Positions 35,085 to 47,225 of a stretch of DNA of 64,000 nt are shown one piece after another. Position 1 is the first letter of the stretch, and every line of letters starts with the position of its first letter. The position numbers and the translations under genes were made by a program. The stretch lies in the NCBI RefSeq assembly GCF_901709675.1, contig NC_051094.1, positions 1,178,001 through 1,242,000 on the forward strand, in the 5' to 3' direction. This DNA comes from Syngnathus acus. Lineage: Eukaryota; Chordata; Actinopteri; Syngnathiformes; Syngnathidae. Below the pieces are notes generated by a model. That model made no database searches. It was given only the letters and a program-made list of their open reading frames with translations, and had not been told where the DNA came from.

Positions 35085-36769
35085 CACAATTTCAGAGCAG
35101 TAATACGAACTCGCGCACACTTGCAGCGTACTGCGGCTTTGAGTCAGTCGTGCGGCTCCTTTACCAAAGCGGCGAAACGTGAGACGCTCTGCTGGGGAGG
35201 AGAGCGCGCCTGAGTGCTCAGCCAATCGGAAGGCGAGGAGTATCTGGGTGTGTCCAATTCAACGCGCACACGATAAGGCACACTTGCACCATTTAACGAC
35301 GTTCACTATTATGATGTCGCTATTACAAAGCTTACGTCGGGTTTTAAAACTGGAAATGACCAAAAATGATATTTTGCATAAGGTAGCAACCTCAGACTGC
35401 CCTCAATAGAATGACTAAAATGTCCATTCTCCAAAACGTTCGCCCTCGCTGGATTGTTAATTTGTAAAAAAATAAATGAACACTTTTTGCATGAGGTATC
35501 GCCCCCTTTCCCACCGAGTTGAATGTCTTATTGTAAAATAATGTTTGGCGTGTGGTTATCATCTTCATAATGTCACGATAGTGTCTACTGGCTAACTTGA
35601 ACTGTTTTAATACTTTATTATAAGGTTAGGCAATACAATGATGACATTTTTTAGCACAACTCGCAATATGCGGAGTTGAAGACTACAGAGCCACATTACA
35701 TAAACGTTGTCGTGAGAAAAGTTGGATCGGGATGTGATCGCACTCGTGTTCTCGCTGTATTGGTCATGATATGGCCATAGTTGCTGAACTGGCAAAAATG
35801 GAATGAAATGATTTCACTTGCGTGAAGAGTTTACCTCAGGCTATCACTGCTTCCTCATTGGTCCGGTGCCACTAAACTATAATTTCCTCAATTTCCAGGT
35901 TGCTTTGAGTTAGTTCTCATAGCTACCACTCTGAAGTATATGAAATGACATTGATACGTGCCAACTTCCCGATAAAAGGAGGATATGAATAAAGTTGAGT
36001 AATAATGGGGCCTCCCTGAAAAGAAAAACATATCACGATTATTTAAAAAAAAAAAAAAAAAAAAAGTCTACACACCCTGATGGCATGGCAGGTCTTTGTG
36101 ACAAATGACCAAAATAAATAATTTGAAACTTTTACTTTCATGTTTATTGAGTTGATAAGTAAATTGTAATGCGATATGTTTTGTCAGGGTGACTTTTTGT
36201 GTGACTTTTGCAGCTGGACTGTTATTTCTTTATCAAGTGCAAAAATGCGGAAAAGGATATCTTGGTCACAGTGTTGGGTGAGTGGATTAGGGACATGTTA
36301 TATAATTTTGCCAATGTGTTCAAATATTACCACATTAGTCACCAATATGGCTCTAAAATGTTGCAGATTGATATTAAACTGTTCTCTACATTGCGGCGTC
36401 ATTGAAATAACACAAAGAGTGCATGAATGAGTTCCAAAGTAGTTGCTCTCAGTTTCAAAAAGGTCGATGACCCTTGAGTTAGAACATGCTCGATGCCAGT
36501 CAACCCAAGTTCAAATGCAAAGACGTGTGAGGGTGACATCTGATGCTATTTCAGTGAATTGAAGAAGGAAAGGGAAGAAATTGCATCAGTGCCACATGAT
36601 GAAGGGCACTGGATCCTTGGCACGCCAAAGCATCAGAAATGCAAACGATAGCGAGAAAAATGAGAACCGGTGTGTTGCGCAAACCGGCTGTGGTAAGACG
36701 ACTTGAAGTAAGCTACATTTGATTATCAACAAATGAGATGACAGGACACTCCACTTGTGCAATCATTTA
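35085..36769. other. spacer between gda 5' end and c9orf85 3' end
   Basis: No gene was seen. It holds the gda 5' flank (a CCAAT word at 35222-35226) and a block at 36045-36150 (A-run, then TCTACACACCCTGATGGCATG and following bases) resembling the dispersed repeat near 7260. A reverse AATAAA (TTTATT at 36143-36148) lies about 620 bp after the c9orf85 homologue stop codon. Confidence 0.4.
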
Positions 36770-38136
36770 CTATGTGAGTTTCACTCGAGACACATCTGGA
36801 AGCGGAGGAGACTTGCACGGTGTCATCTTTGTGACTGATTGACTAACTTCATCTTCATCCTCAGGGTCACTGAAGTCTTCATCATCATCACCATCAAAGT
36901 CATCATCATTGTCCATGTCCTTTTTACACTTTTTGCCTTTTTCTTTGCTACCATTGTCCTCTTCTTTTTGGTCCAGATGAGAGTTGACTCTATAATAGTG
37001 GCAGAGAAAATATCATCACCATCATCATCTTCAGTTATGTCAACTAGTAACTTGAGAGCATGAGCTCCCAAACTGTAGTAGGTTCCAACAGGGTGTAAAT
37101 GTGTGTGTGTGATGACATAATTACACAGTTATGTTGTTTCCTATTTGGCCCAAACCAAATAGAAACGGTTCAAATTTCTGACTCAAAACCACAACTTTTA
37201 TCTGCTATATTACGCCCTCTACTGTCAAAACAAAGTAACTTGTATGAGGTAACTCATAGCCACAGGATGGCAGTCTCCTCAAACAATAAAATGCTCATCA
37301 AGAATAAATAATGGAATCCTTCTGTTGTAAGAAATGGTCCTAAAATGTAGGAAATATAGCACCACTGCAATTCTGGGGAGAAAATATGGTCATATATTGA
37401 TCAAACAAATACGAATTGCATTTGTTAATACTTACGGGATGACAATGTCCTCTTTTTCCCCGCACTTGCAGCATATTTCCAGCTGAAGAGAACAGGGCTT
37501 ACAAATGACATGATAAGCATCCTTCACAGTCTTCTGAGAACATTTGACGCTGAAATAGGAAAAGATCCATCTTTATGATTGTGATAGCAAAAAAATTAGC
37601 ATCATTATGGGTCTGGGTCATTTTCAGGTTACAGACGAATACAATTATCACCATGCTTACTGTTTTATGTTTATGGCCTAGAAGCTTTTGCCACACAAAC
37701 TGCATTTCCGAACAGGGTTCGTACTGGTTTGTGAGGTGGTGAAATAATCCTAGTCACGTTTCACAACAAGGTAAGCATCTGCACATTGACATACCATTTC
37801 CGAGGCTGTGTTAGAGATTTATATTTGTTGTACTTGACTTTCCACTCGAGAACACCCTTGCAGTGTTGACATAGTCCATCGTGGATTTTGGAGTTCGCCT
37901 TCTGCGTTTAGAAAATGTTAAAGATTTTACACAAAGCTACTGCCAATTTTGAAAACACTAAACAAGCATTAGTGCATGCATGCATAGTCAAGTGTATGGG
38001 TGTTTTTCTCGGGCGTCTGGCAAACAAGTCTTACCTTGACTTGCACACTCGCTCCGTATTTGTCATTCTTGAAGGCGACGGTGTTCTGGTACTTTTGGCC
38101 TCGCGAACGAGACGCGTTACCCCTCTGAGTACTCAT
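36770..38136 (-). CDS. C9orf85 homologue, small CxxC-rich protein (DUF2039 family)
   Basis: The CDS is the complement of join(36770..36989, 37436..37549, 37795..37901, 38035..38136): four exons, 180 aa, all phases closing. The protein starts MSTQRGNASRSRGQKYQNT, like human C9orf85 MSSQKGNVARSRPQKHQNT, and keeps CVKCSQKTVKDAYH and KEDIVIP. Paired cysteines C45-x2-C48, C70-x2-C73, C86-x2-C89 and C96/C97-x-C99 suggest a compact zinc-binding fold. The last exon adds a lysine-rich stretch and then a strongly acidic Asp/Glu tail. The function of the family is not established. The gene is head-to-head with abhd17b and next to gda, as in human. Zinc binding is inferred only from cysteine spacing. Confidence 0.93.
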
Positions 38137-38600
38137 AGTACAGTCGTAGTTAGTTATTAGTTAATTACGCATGGTACAATTTAGCAACCCAACTACACGC
38201 GAAAAGACAACTGACCCGGAAGTACTTTTCATGCGCGAGAGTAAGTGGGCGGATGTTTCGCCACCTACTGGCGAATTACATGAATTGTTCTTGTTTTTTT
38301 TCTTTAATGCATTTTATTTTTCCGTTTCACGATGAAACCAAAACATACTACAGTAAAAAGTGAGAGAGAAAAAAGCCATAAATTATCAGTCAAAAAATGC
38401 GGTGCCGAAAGTTCCACCAGTGGTATTGGTTCGTGTCAACGTCAATCAAGAATGTTACCCAGCACCACTCAATGACGACGATCCGCCTAATTAGCGCCTA
38501 CTAGCTTTTCTATTGGTGGATGCATCGTGATAATGCAGCTACAATTGGTTTACAAAGCTGTCAATCACCGCCCTTTATCCGCTCGGAGGCAAGATAGCAA
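38137..38600. promoter_or_regulatory. bidirectional promoter, c9orf85 homologue / abhd17b
   Basis: The two genes diverge from this interval. Two ATTGG boxes (CCAAT on -) at 38512-38516 and 38544-38548 are 32 bp apart, typical NF-Y spacing. A GC-box-like GTGGGCGG lies near 38246, and a near-perfect CTCF-type word is at 38258-38271. Confidence 0.45.
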
Positions 38601-40267
38601 TCTGACCGGCGATGTCTCATGAGTCAAGTGATACTGGTGTCAACTGCTTGGTAATACCCAAAACGGTCTGATGCCAAACCACAAATAAGTTCAAATATCA
38701 GCGACTAATTCGTTCTCACCCATGTGGCTTTCAAATCGTGTGGATTTTTTTGTTCCTCGACTTGATTAACATTCGGATGTGGAGGAAACCGAGCAGAGGG
38801 AAGAAAAGGAACCGTCACGGAAGCTGCCTGAAGTGGAGGACGAAGCCTTTTGAACGGGAGTGACTTCACCACACAACATCGCCAATCAACAACAAGACGA
38901 CGATCAGCATCGAGGGGATACTCTGTGTTTAGGATAATAACATTTCCACGTCTTCCCATCACATCTTCCCATTACATCTTCCCGTCGTCTAGAAAAAGAA
39001 GAACAATTAATTGGCTTGACGACAATAACAAAGCCAAAGGTATCATCTGAAGACTGGAAGGGAAACACAGCAGACATCCAGGTAATGTCACAGACCGACA
39101 TTCTCATATCCTGAGTTTATTCAAATGAAGTCAAAAGAAAAAAGACACACTCTACTCATGCATATAAGTGTGTATCGCTAATTACAACCACTGACTGACG
39201 AGTCACTGCAACCTCAACCAACCAGTTTAAAGAATCAGTCAGTGCAAGCTCGCTCACTGCTGCCTTTCCCACCATTTTAGAGTAACCAGCCAGCCAGCCA
39301 GCCAGCCAGCCAGCCGGCAATGCACCACTCGCAGGGCTCGTTTTTTGTTGTGCCCACCAGATGGACTAAATGGTGGGCTAAATGTAAAAACTAACAACGT
39401 CCGCCCTCTACGTATTAAGCTGCATCGAGATGCCATTGGACCTTAATGAGGTTCTATTCAATTAAAATCAATGCAGACTACTTCTGCGTAATTAAAATGC
39501 CCTAAACAGCACCCCTCCACCTTCTATGCAGACCTTCCATTTAAGTGTGAGTCAATAGGCTCTGGTTCATTACCAATTATAATTTGAGACCACTGCCTGC
39601 TGGAGCTATCAAGAGCTCATCAGTGTTGTAAAGTGATCATTTTTTACGTGATCATTGGCACCACAAGCAAACAAGGAGGGATCAAAGCGCGCATTGATTT
39701 TTAACCAATTTGTAAAACAAGATACCTCACACAGTAAGGAAAACCTCGGTGTACTCACTGATTACTTTTCTCCACCATGGGATAATGTCCAACGAAATGT
39801 TTTTCTAACAGTCTCATTTCACTCTAAGATAGCCTGTAAAAAAAAAAAAAAAAGGCATCAGTCATCATACTAAGAGGTGTTTCTAATATTTTTTTCACCT
39901 CACCTCAGAATGTTGTGGCCAGTTAATAGTTTTTGCATTACAAGGCCAAAAAAAAGTGTGTGTGTTTTAGGGGGGGTGCTCACATGATTGTGGGACAAGC
40001 ATTGGCCTGAAGGCATTTGGCAAATGTTATAGAAAAGCTTTCTCTCCCATCTGAGACATGCAGTGAAGCGCAGAAGCACAAACAACCTCATACTCTTTGA
40101 ATTGCACCGTTGTCCAGTTGACAAAAGGACAGTAGAATTAGAGCGGACATGATGTCAGCGAAAAAAAAAAAATCATTTAAAAAAAATAAAATGCTTCCAG
40201 TTGCTGTTGGTCATTTAAAATTGCTGCATGAAACATACTAAGCCAAATGGTTCTTATTTCTCCAAGG
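38601..40267 (+). other. abhd17b: abhd17b 5' UTR exon and first intron (inferred)
   Basis: A splice donor AGACATCCAG/GTAATG ends a candidate non-coding exon at 39081. The matching acceptor, TTATTTCTCCAAG, ends at 40266, one base before the ATG. The intron contains (CAGC)n at 39286-39314, a CNE-like block rich in TAAT words (39425-39620), A-runs near 39838-39853 and no other gene. Confidence 0.45.
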
Positions 40268-43200
40268 ATGAACCACCTATCCTTTAGCGAGCTTTGTTGC
40301 CTCTTCTGCTGCCCGCCGTGTCCCAGCAAGATCACGGCCAAGCTGGCCTTCCTGCCCCCAGAGCCCACCTACAGTATGATGTGCGACGAGAGCGGCAGCC
40401 GGTGGACGTTGCATCTGTCTGAACGCGCCGACTGGCAGTACTCGCCCCGCGAGAAGGAAGCCATCGAGTGCTTCATGACGCGCACTTCCCGGGGCAACCG
40501 GATCGCGTGCATGTTTGTCCGCTGCTCGCCCAGCGCCCGCTACACGCTCTTATTCTCCCACGGAAATGCAGTGGACTTGGGCCAGATGAGCAGCTTCTAC
40601 ATTGGTCTGGGTTCCCGGATCAACTGCAACGTGTTCTCCTACGATTACTCCGGTTACGGCGCCAGTTCTGGGAAACCGTCAGAGAAGAACTTGTATGCTG
40701 ACGTAGACGCCGCCTGGCATGCACTCCGCTCACGGTAAGGTGACGTCAAATTCACACATGCGTGTTAGTGTTAGCAGTTTACTGATTGGAGAGCTGTATC
40801 AAAATTCTGCCGAGTTGACAATGAGCGCCACTGACCCCTACTGGAGTGGATGTGCAATTGCATTTGATCAAATGACCAAACAAACCCAAAAAAAAAAACC
40901 AACATGTTCTGTGATCATGTTTTTAAAAGCGCTAATATCAGCACAAAGTCAGGGCATCACTATATTTGAGTTCTAATGACACAATTTGTTGAAGGATACG
41001 TTGTTGAGGGCTGCTTGTGAGGAACAGTGCAGCTGACGAGTGAAACGTGGTTTGTGGGATCATACTGGCCGCTTGTGTTGGTGTGAGTGGGTGAGTACTG
41101 TATGCTGAAATGTACCAAAAAAAGAAGAAAGTTAAGGTGTTCTTTAGTCTAGGCTCCTTCTTTTCTTTCAATCTGATGTGTGATCTTTACGTCAAACATT
41201 TTGTGCACTCCTTTGTTTATTTGGCTGAGGAGGGGGGGGGTGCTAATGTTCTATGTGTTTCCTGCTATAAGATAAACAAACGGCCAGCTTGATATCAGAG
41301 AATACGTTGTCTTCATTATGATTTATCAGTGGCACACTCAATATGTGTCTTACAATTGAGATTTAGTTTTCTAGGATAGTTACTCACTTCCAGCCTTTCT
41401 AAACTCAGATGTAAACATCCCAAAATCCAGACAGCGGTCTTGTCTGGCGCTGCCTTCCGAAGCAAGCAACCACGTTCTATTCCGCTTCTCTTCTAAGTTC
41501 TGTCTTTGCTTCTTATCCGCAGTCAGCGAGTGTAACGTTTGGTTGAGTGCAGACAAAGCGGTGCCAGATACTTTTAATACAATGTGCGAGCTCCACTATT
41601 GCGTCACGCACACTCTGCTTCTGTTTGTGGTTTCATTAGTCACTGGACAGGAGGTTCTTTCACCTGAGCAGGGAGCGGTTCGGTTGTTGAGTCAACAAAC
41701 TCAAGCGCAAAAGTCCTGATTATCATACTAAGGATTCAAACTGACAAAATCGTACTGCAAAGTGTAACATATGTTGTATTGTGTGTGTGTGTGTGTGTGG
41801 TATCATTTTCCTTGCCCTCTGTGATGGAGGTGGGCCAGCAGTCAAACCTGCCAGTCTAATATCCAGTGGTAGCCTAGCAACTGATTTCCAATGAGCATTC
41901 AGACCCAGGCCTTCCCACACTGTAGCCAAGAAAAACAAAACAACAGCAACTCACTTCCTAGGCCACCAGCATATGGATTCTAAATTCGGCTCTTTTCTAT
42001 TGGACGTTTGGTCGTGACTCGGGAATCAAAAGTGGCTCATGGAGCCATCGCGGATGGGGTGCGGACTGGTAGTCAAAATTTGTTCCTCGGATATTAACAC
42101 AACATACACTTGATTGTTTTTATCCTTATCAGGGGGTGGCCATTTTGCCACTTGCTGTTGACTGAAAATGACATCACAGTACCTAAGGGCTCAGGTGTTG
42201 ACCAATCACGGTTTAGCAACTGTGATGTCATCGACAAGTGACAAAATGACCGCCCCAGGAGATGAATAAAAAGTCACTGGACAGAAGGATCCTTACCAGA
42301 CTATTTCTGCCATTTAGGTAATCAAACACACATGACTAATCCGTGTGTAACGCACGTGTTGAGGATGTCCTAAAAATATCCTTTTTTTGCTATACTTGCT
42401 TTCTTTATTTTTTTCCCTCTCCTGGGCAAAAAAGCAGGAGGCTTTCAAGAGTCGAGGAACGAGGGAGGATGCGAGGCATAAAAGATCGGATCTGTGTCAA
42501 GAGAAAATTGATGAGGGCTGTGGGGGAGGGCTGTAACCATGGTCGCACGACCCACTATGGCACGGCGAGCCTCCATTCTACAAAGCAAATTGAAGGCTTG
42601 CTGGAAATGTGCAACGGCCGCGCTGCCAACTTCACACAAGTGCAGCTGCTTTTCGAGCTGCGCAAAAGCCAAGACGGACGACAACGTACTTTCTCTGTCG
42701 CGTCCTCCTTTTTGATAATGCCGACATAACATGACGTATTGTGTCCCGTCGCCTGATAAGTAGGCGGGCCCGGCTCGCCCTACAATATTGAAACGTGGTT
42801 GCGGTGAGGGATATTATGCAGTGATACTGGCAAGCACAAGATAACATAATCACCATGACAAAAGGTTCCTCATAAATAAGCTCTCGAGAATCATGTCACT
42901 GATGCCTTGAGGGAATATACATATCATGAGTACAAGGGTCAACGACTTTTGAGAAGTTCTAACGCTGAAAGGGGCTACCAGATGACTGTCCTGCACAAAG
43001 CAAACCATTTACATCCCTCGACATGACTTTAATATTTCATGTTTGCAAACGCTTTACCGGATTTTGAAAGATGAGTCATGACTTAAGATCCTTTGCGTCG
43101 GTCGCTACACCCCTGTGTGACTTGTGCCGAAAGTCAGCTGATGACCAGGGCGGAGCTATACGCGCCACCGGTACGGTTTTGGACAAATGGCAGATTTTGT

Positions 43201-44906
43201 TTGCCTTAAATATCGCTTGCTAGTATCGGTACTCGTCCATCCATCATGGAAAAAACACGGACGTTTCACTCATCTCTTTCGCATCGTACTATTATTAGCA
43301 CCGTTTTGTTTCGTGACAATTGCATTTGGACTTACTTGAGTGTGTGTGTGTTTTGTCAAATCTGAAGAATGTGTTCCTGAGCTTATGTTAGATCTCGTGC
43401 ACTTTGAGTGTGCACGTGTTTTCGGCTTGTCTTAATCCACTTTGGAGCTGTAAATGTGAGGCGCAGCGGGTGTTCTCTCTCATGTACAAGGCCGCAACAT
43501 CTGGCTTGTGATGTCGACAGTGAGCAGCCTTTTTTCTTTTACTCTATTCAGTATTTTCATTTTGTTGACAGCATTTTCTCATACTGTACAAACTCCTTAA
43601 GCGGTGCTTGGTTAACCGCAGTCAGGTATCACATTCAGAGCTGTGTAGAAACAGCGAGCCAGCCAGCCAGCCAGGCAGTCTTCTCACGCTGGATTTCGAG
43701 TAGTCAGCTGACTCTCACTGGAGTGTGTCACGTTCGCAATAATCACCTGGGGAATGTCTCCTGTTGCCTTTGTTTTGCCCTCCCTCACTTTGATTTTCTC
43801 GTGCAACCAATCCAGCGTCGGTGTTGCCGATTTAGCTCCTTCTGCTCTTCCCCTACTGAGTTGGTTTTACAAAAGTACCTTAGCGTCATCGAACGATTGT
43901 GTGCTTGATTTAGGAGGCAGCTACCGCTGAGTCATGAGTGAGTAAGTTATTTGACCTGCAGGCGTGTGCTTGTGTGTGTGTGTGTGTGTGTTGTCTCATG
44001 GAGCACCTTATCTTAATTCGAAGGCTGACATTAAAAATATGAGTGTCTGTCCTCAACATTTAAAGCCACATCCAAAATATAGCAATCCACACACGCTTGC
44101 TTGGCCACCAAGCTGTTTGTTTTTTGGATCAGATGGCCAATTTGGACAGCCGCCATTATATGCAGCAGAGCAAACATGATTGAACCGCAAATATGTTTCT
44201 TCTCGCAGGTACGGCATCCGTCCAGAAAACGTCATTGTGTACGGCCAGAGCATTGGCACCGTGCCTTCTGTGGACCTTGCCTCTCGCTACGAGAGTGCCG
44301 CAGTGATCCTGCACTCCCCGCTTACCTCCGGCATGAGAGTGGCCTTCCCCGACACCAAGAAAACGTACTGCTTTGACGCCTTTCCCAAGTGAGTCCGCAG
44401 ATAAATGGGATTGGGGGGGGCGGAGACTCAAAAATACAATGGTGACTTTAACATAGCCACGTTTTTGGTTTGGTCTGTGCGCTACACCCCGATTTGGTTT
44501 CTGGGCGTGTATCTGTTGGCAGATCAGCGCCCTCTGTTTAAATAGCGAGCGTCATCATAGTAGCAGGATGTCGTTTAAAACCAGAAACACAAACATCTTG
44601 AAAGCCTCTGTTATTTTTCATCCATGATCTTTTGAATCAATAATTGCTCTGCTTTATAATTGCGTGTTTAACCTTTCCCTCCGTAGTATTGACAAGATCT
44701 CAAAGGTGACCTCCCCGGTCTTGGTGATCCACGGCACGGACGATGAGGTCATCGACTTTTCCCACGGCCTGGCGCTCTACGAGCGCTGCCAGCGCCCCGT
44801 CGAGCCGCTGTGGGTGGAAGGGGCGGGGCACAATGACGTGGAACTCTACGGACAGTACCTGGAGAGACTCAAGCAGTTTGTTGCACACGAGCTGGTCAAC
44901 TTGTAG
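40268..44906 (+). CDS. abhd17b: ABHD17B, alpha/beta-hydrolase protein depalmitoylase
   Basis: The CDS joins 40268..40734, 44209..44388 and 44687..44906 (288 aa, the same length as human ABHD17B). ABHD17 enzymes remove palmitate from membrane proteins such as N-Ras and PSD-95 at the plasma membrane and endosomes. The N-terminus [20 protein letters not shown] has the cysteine cluster that is itself palmitoylated for membrane targeting. The catalytic triad is Ser170 in GQSIG, Asp235 in GTDDEVIDF and His264 in GAGHNDVE. The protein is nearly identical to human over long stretches (for example [20 protein letters not shown]), which separates it from ABHD17A and C. All splice phases close. Intron 1 is 3.5 kb. 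The 3' UTR runs to AATAAA at 46493-46498. Confidence 0.97.
40735..44208. other. abhd17b intron 1
   Basis: No exon or nested gene is supported. It contains (GT)n at 41781-41799, a MITE-like inverted repeat at 42132-42257, a (CAGC)n patch near 43661-43675 and (TG)n at 43971-43992. Confidence 0.55.
42132..42257. mobile_element. short inverted-repeat MITE in abhd17b intron 1
   Basis: The left end GGTGGCCATTTTGCCACTTG is matched in inverted orientation by CAAGTGACAAAATGACCGCC on the right. Inside, GACATCACAGT (left) faces ACTGTGATGTCAT (right), so the whole 126 bp can fold back on itself. No ORF is present. Confidence 0.7.
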
Positions 44907-45712
44907 AAGAAGAAACGGAGAAAACATCGGTGGCTGGTTTTGTTCTGTTGTGATTATCATGGCTGTTTTTTTTTCTTCTTTTTTTTTTTTTTTTTTCTTT
45001 TGCTGAGATGCCGGCAATTGTTTGCCTCAGTGGAAGTGTTGGTGGTAGAATGATTGGTGCTCGGAGCTCCTGTTCAGTCCCGTCCACTCCACCGCAACTG
45101 TGAACCTTGAACAATATACAAACTAAAACCCTATTCATTTTTTTTTTTCCATGTTGCATAATTGCACATTGCCACAGTATGCTCATGCAAGAGAGAGCGG
45201 ACTGTGTGGAAAAAAAGCCCGTGGACAAGTGTGTTTGTGACATTTTTGCTGCCTTTTACAAAGAACGCAGTTCTTGACCTCAGACCAGGCCACAAGGATG
45301 CTGACCTTCTCACTTACAGCCTTGATCCAAACTGGACTGCACTCTCCCATCCAACTGATATTCACTCATTATTTTGTATTATTATTATTGCAGTACGTTT
45401 GTGTATATTTGCACATATCAACTGTCACTGAAGAACTGTGTGGTACAAACTGCTGTGCCGTTGAGTGTTGCCAAATATTTAGTAGAATATATTGCAAAGA
45501 TCTCACACTTGATTGCATCACCTCCTCTAATCTTAGTTTTTTTTGTTCAAGTTTATCATGCAATGTTGTGTTACGCTCAGATTAGCATCACTATGCAGAA
45601 GTAGAAGAAGTCTGCCGGCCGGGTCTAACAGTCTCTTCTAGATTTTAGGATGTTAAAGAGTCCATATCCAGAGCTCATATTAAAGATGTCGCTTATATAA
45701 ATGATAGAAAAG

Positions 45713-45743
<31 letters not shown>

Positions 45744-46498
45744 ATATGATGGAATTGTATACCACTAATGCCCATCTAGGCCTCGAATGGTGCCTGCATT
45801 CTATTTATATTCAAACATTGAAAATGAACAGCTTTTTTTTCCCCTTAGTATATCTAAGCAGAGACTGAATGAACACCACACCTACTAACTCACCAAGCAT
45901 GTCTTTGAACAATAACTTATGTCATAACTCAGTGTTCCAGGTCTCGTTTGTTATTTACTTTCACGCTCTTGCCTGCTTGCCATTTCTGGTTCCATTGTTG
46001 ATGGTTTACTTGCCCTTTTATTGCTGAGCAAGGCCAAACAAGATATTTCAATGCACTAATGATAAGCAAATGTCAACGTTCATGAATGCCATCCTTTTGT
46101 TGGTGTTTTTGGCTCACGAGCCTGAGTTTATGTCGGACGCTGGGCCACGTTGGAGATATGGGTGCTAGTAAAACACGTCACATCGACTGAGTCATCAGGA
46201 TTCAGCATCTGTCGGGTCCTGACTACCTGTTTGAGTTCTTCTTTAATTTTGTGCGCTTTGTAAATAGGACATTATATTATGCTTGTACTTTTTGTTTCCA
46301 GTTGCCATCGTCTCTGTTAAATGACATTTATACTTGATGTGACATCTGCCCGATCAAGTTACAGGCTTCATTTTCTACTGCACAGCTGGACTATTGGCAT
46401 CTCTGATTCAGTTTTTTCTACTGCATATTTCGATACAAATGGAACTCAAACTGTAACAACTATTAGATTTAGTAACCGACGTGGATGGCAAAAATAAA
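44907..46498 (+). other. abhd17b: abhd17b 3' UTR
   Basis: About 1.6 kb runs from the TAG stop to an AATAAA at 46493-46498. It contains T-runs near 44980-44997 and 45718-45742 and no coding region. Assignment rests on the position of the poly(A) signal. Confidence 0.5.
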
Positions 46499-46693
46499 AT
46501 GGTCATTTAGAAGAACTCTAGTTTGTGCTGACTTTTTTTTAATTCATTTGATTGTTACGTAAGAGTTATTCTGGCCAGTCAAATAAAAGGAATGCAACAC
46601 AGCAAAATGTTTTACAGTTAAAAGGATGCCAAGGACCCTAATGACTAACGACCGTTCATCGCAAGCCCACAACAAGGTCCTTTTGTATTTGTT

Positions 46694-46707
46694 CCAGTAG
46701 GTGGCAG
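46694..46707 (+). promoter_or_regulatory. perfect CTCF-type motif
   Basis: CCAGTAGGTGGCAG fits the CTCF core CCASYAGRKGGCRS at all 14 positions. It sits in the short spacer between the abhd17b poly(A) signal (46498) and the candidate cemip2 TATA box (47104). Confidence 0.5.
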
Positions 46708-47103
46708 TGTGGCATTGCTTTAAACAAGCCCCGCCCCTTCACCAAAGGGCTCCACTACGGCCTGTTGAGACGTTCAAAACGCTTTGGAGAGAAGGACAAA
46801 GCTGTTTAAAAAAAAAAGATGCCATTGAACATTATAACTTCGCGACTTTCACAAAAACTACAATTTAAATGCTTGACTACTGTCTAAAATAGCGTCACTA
46901 TCTTAAGTGCATAGTATACTTCATTATTACGTGGTTAGTCATGCTGCCGACTGTCCCTCAACGCATCATCACTTCCTGTCCCAAGCCGCGCCTGGCGCTC
47001 TCCTTTCGGCGGCTGAGGGGGTTGACCGTCGGAGGCGGGTTCGTGGGGGACGACTGCCCATCATCAGCCATAAAAAAAATCGACCATGTGTAGAAAAGGT
47101 GAA

Positions 47104-47225
47104 TATAAAAGCCACGCTGACAGCCAACAGCGAGGGTGAAGCTATTCCGTGCGTCTCAAAGTTGGCTTTCGGAGCGAATGGACGAGAGCGGGAGCGGGAG
47201 AAGGACAGCCCGACCACCACCGAAG
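47104..47225 (+). promoter_or_regulatory. cemip2: candidate cemip2 promoter and non-coding first exon
   Basis: TATAAAA at 47104-47110 sits in a GC-rich region. About 115 bp on, CCACCGAAG/GTAACT (junction after 47225) is a good splice donor. Spliced to the acceptor CCTTTCAG at 49121-49128, this would give a 5' UTR ending in the 31 bases before the ATG at 49160. This is an inferred model without transcript evidence. Confidence 0.4.

Noticed and set aside
43408-43908. 166-codon open frame in abhd17b intron 1
   Set aside because: No recognisable domain, unusual composition (Cys/Ser/Phe-rich) and no splice context; consistent with chance.
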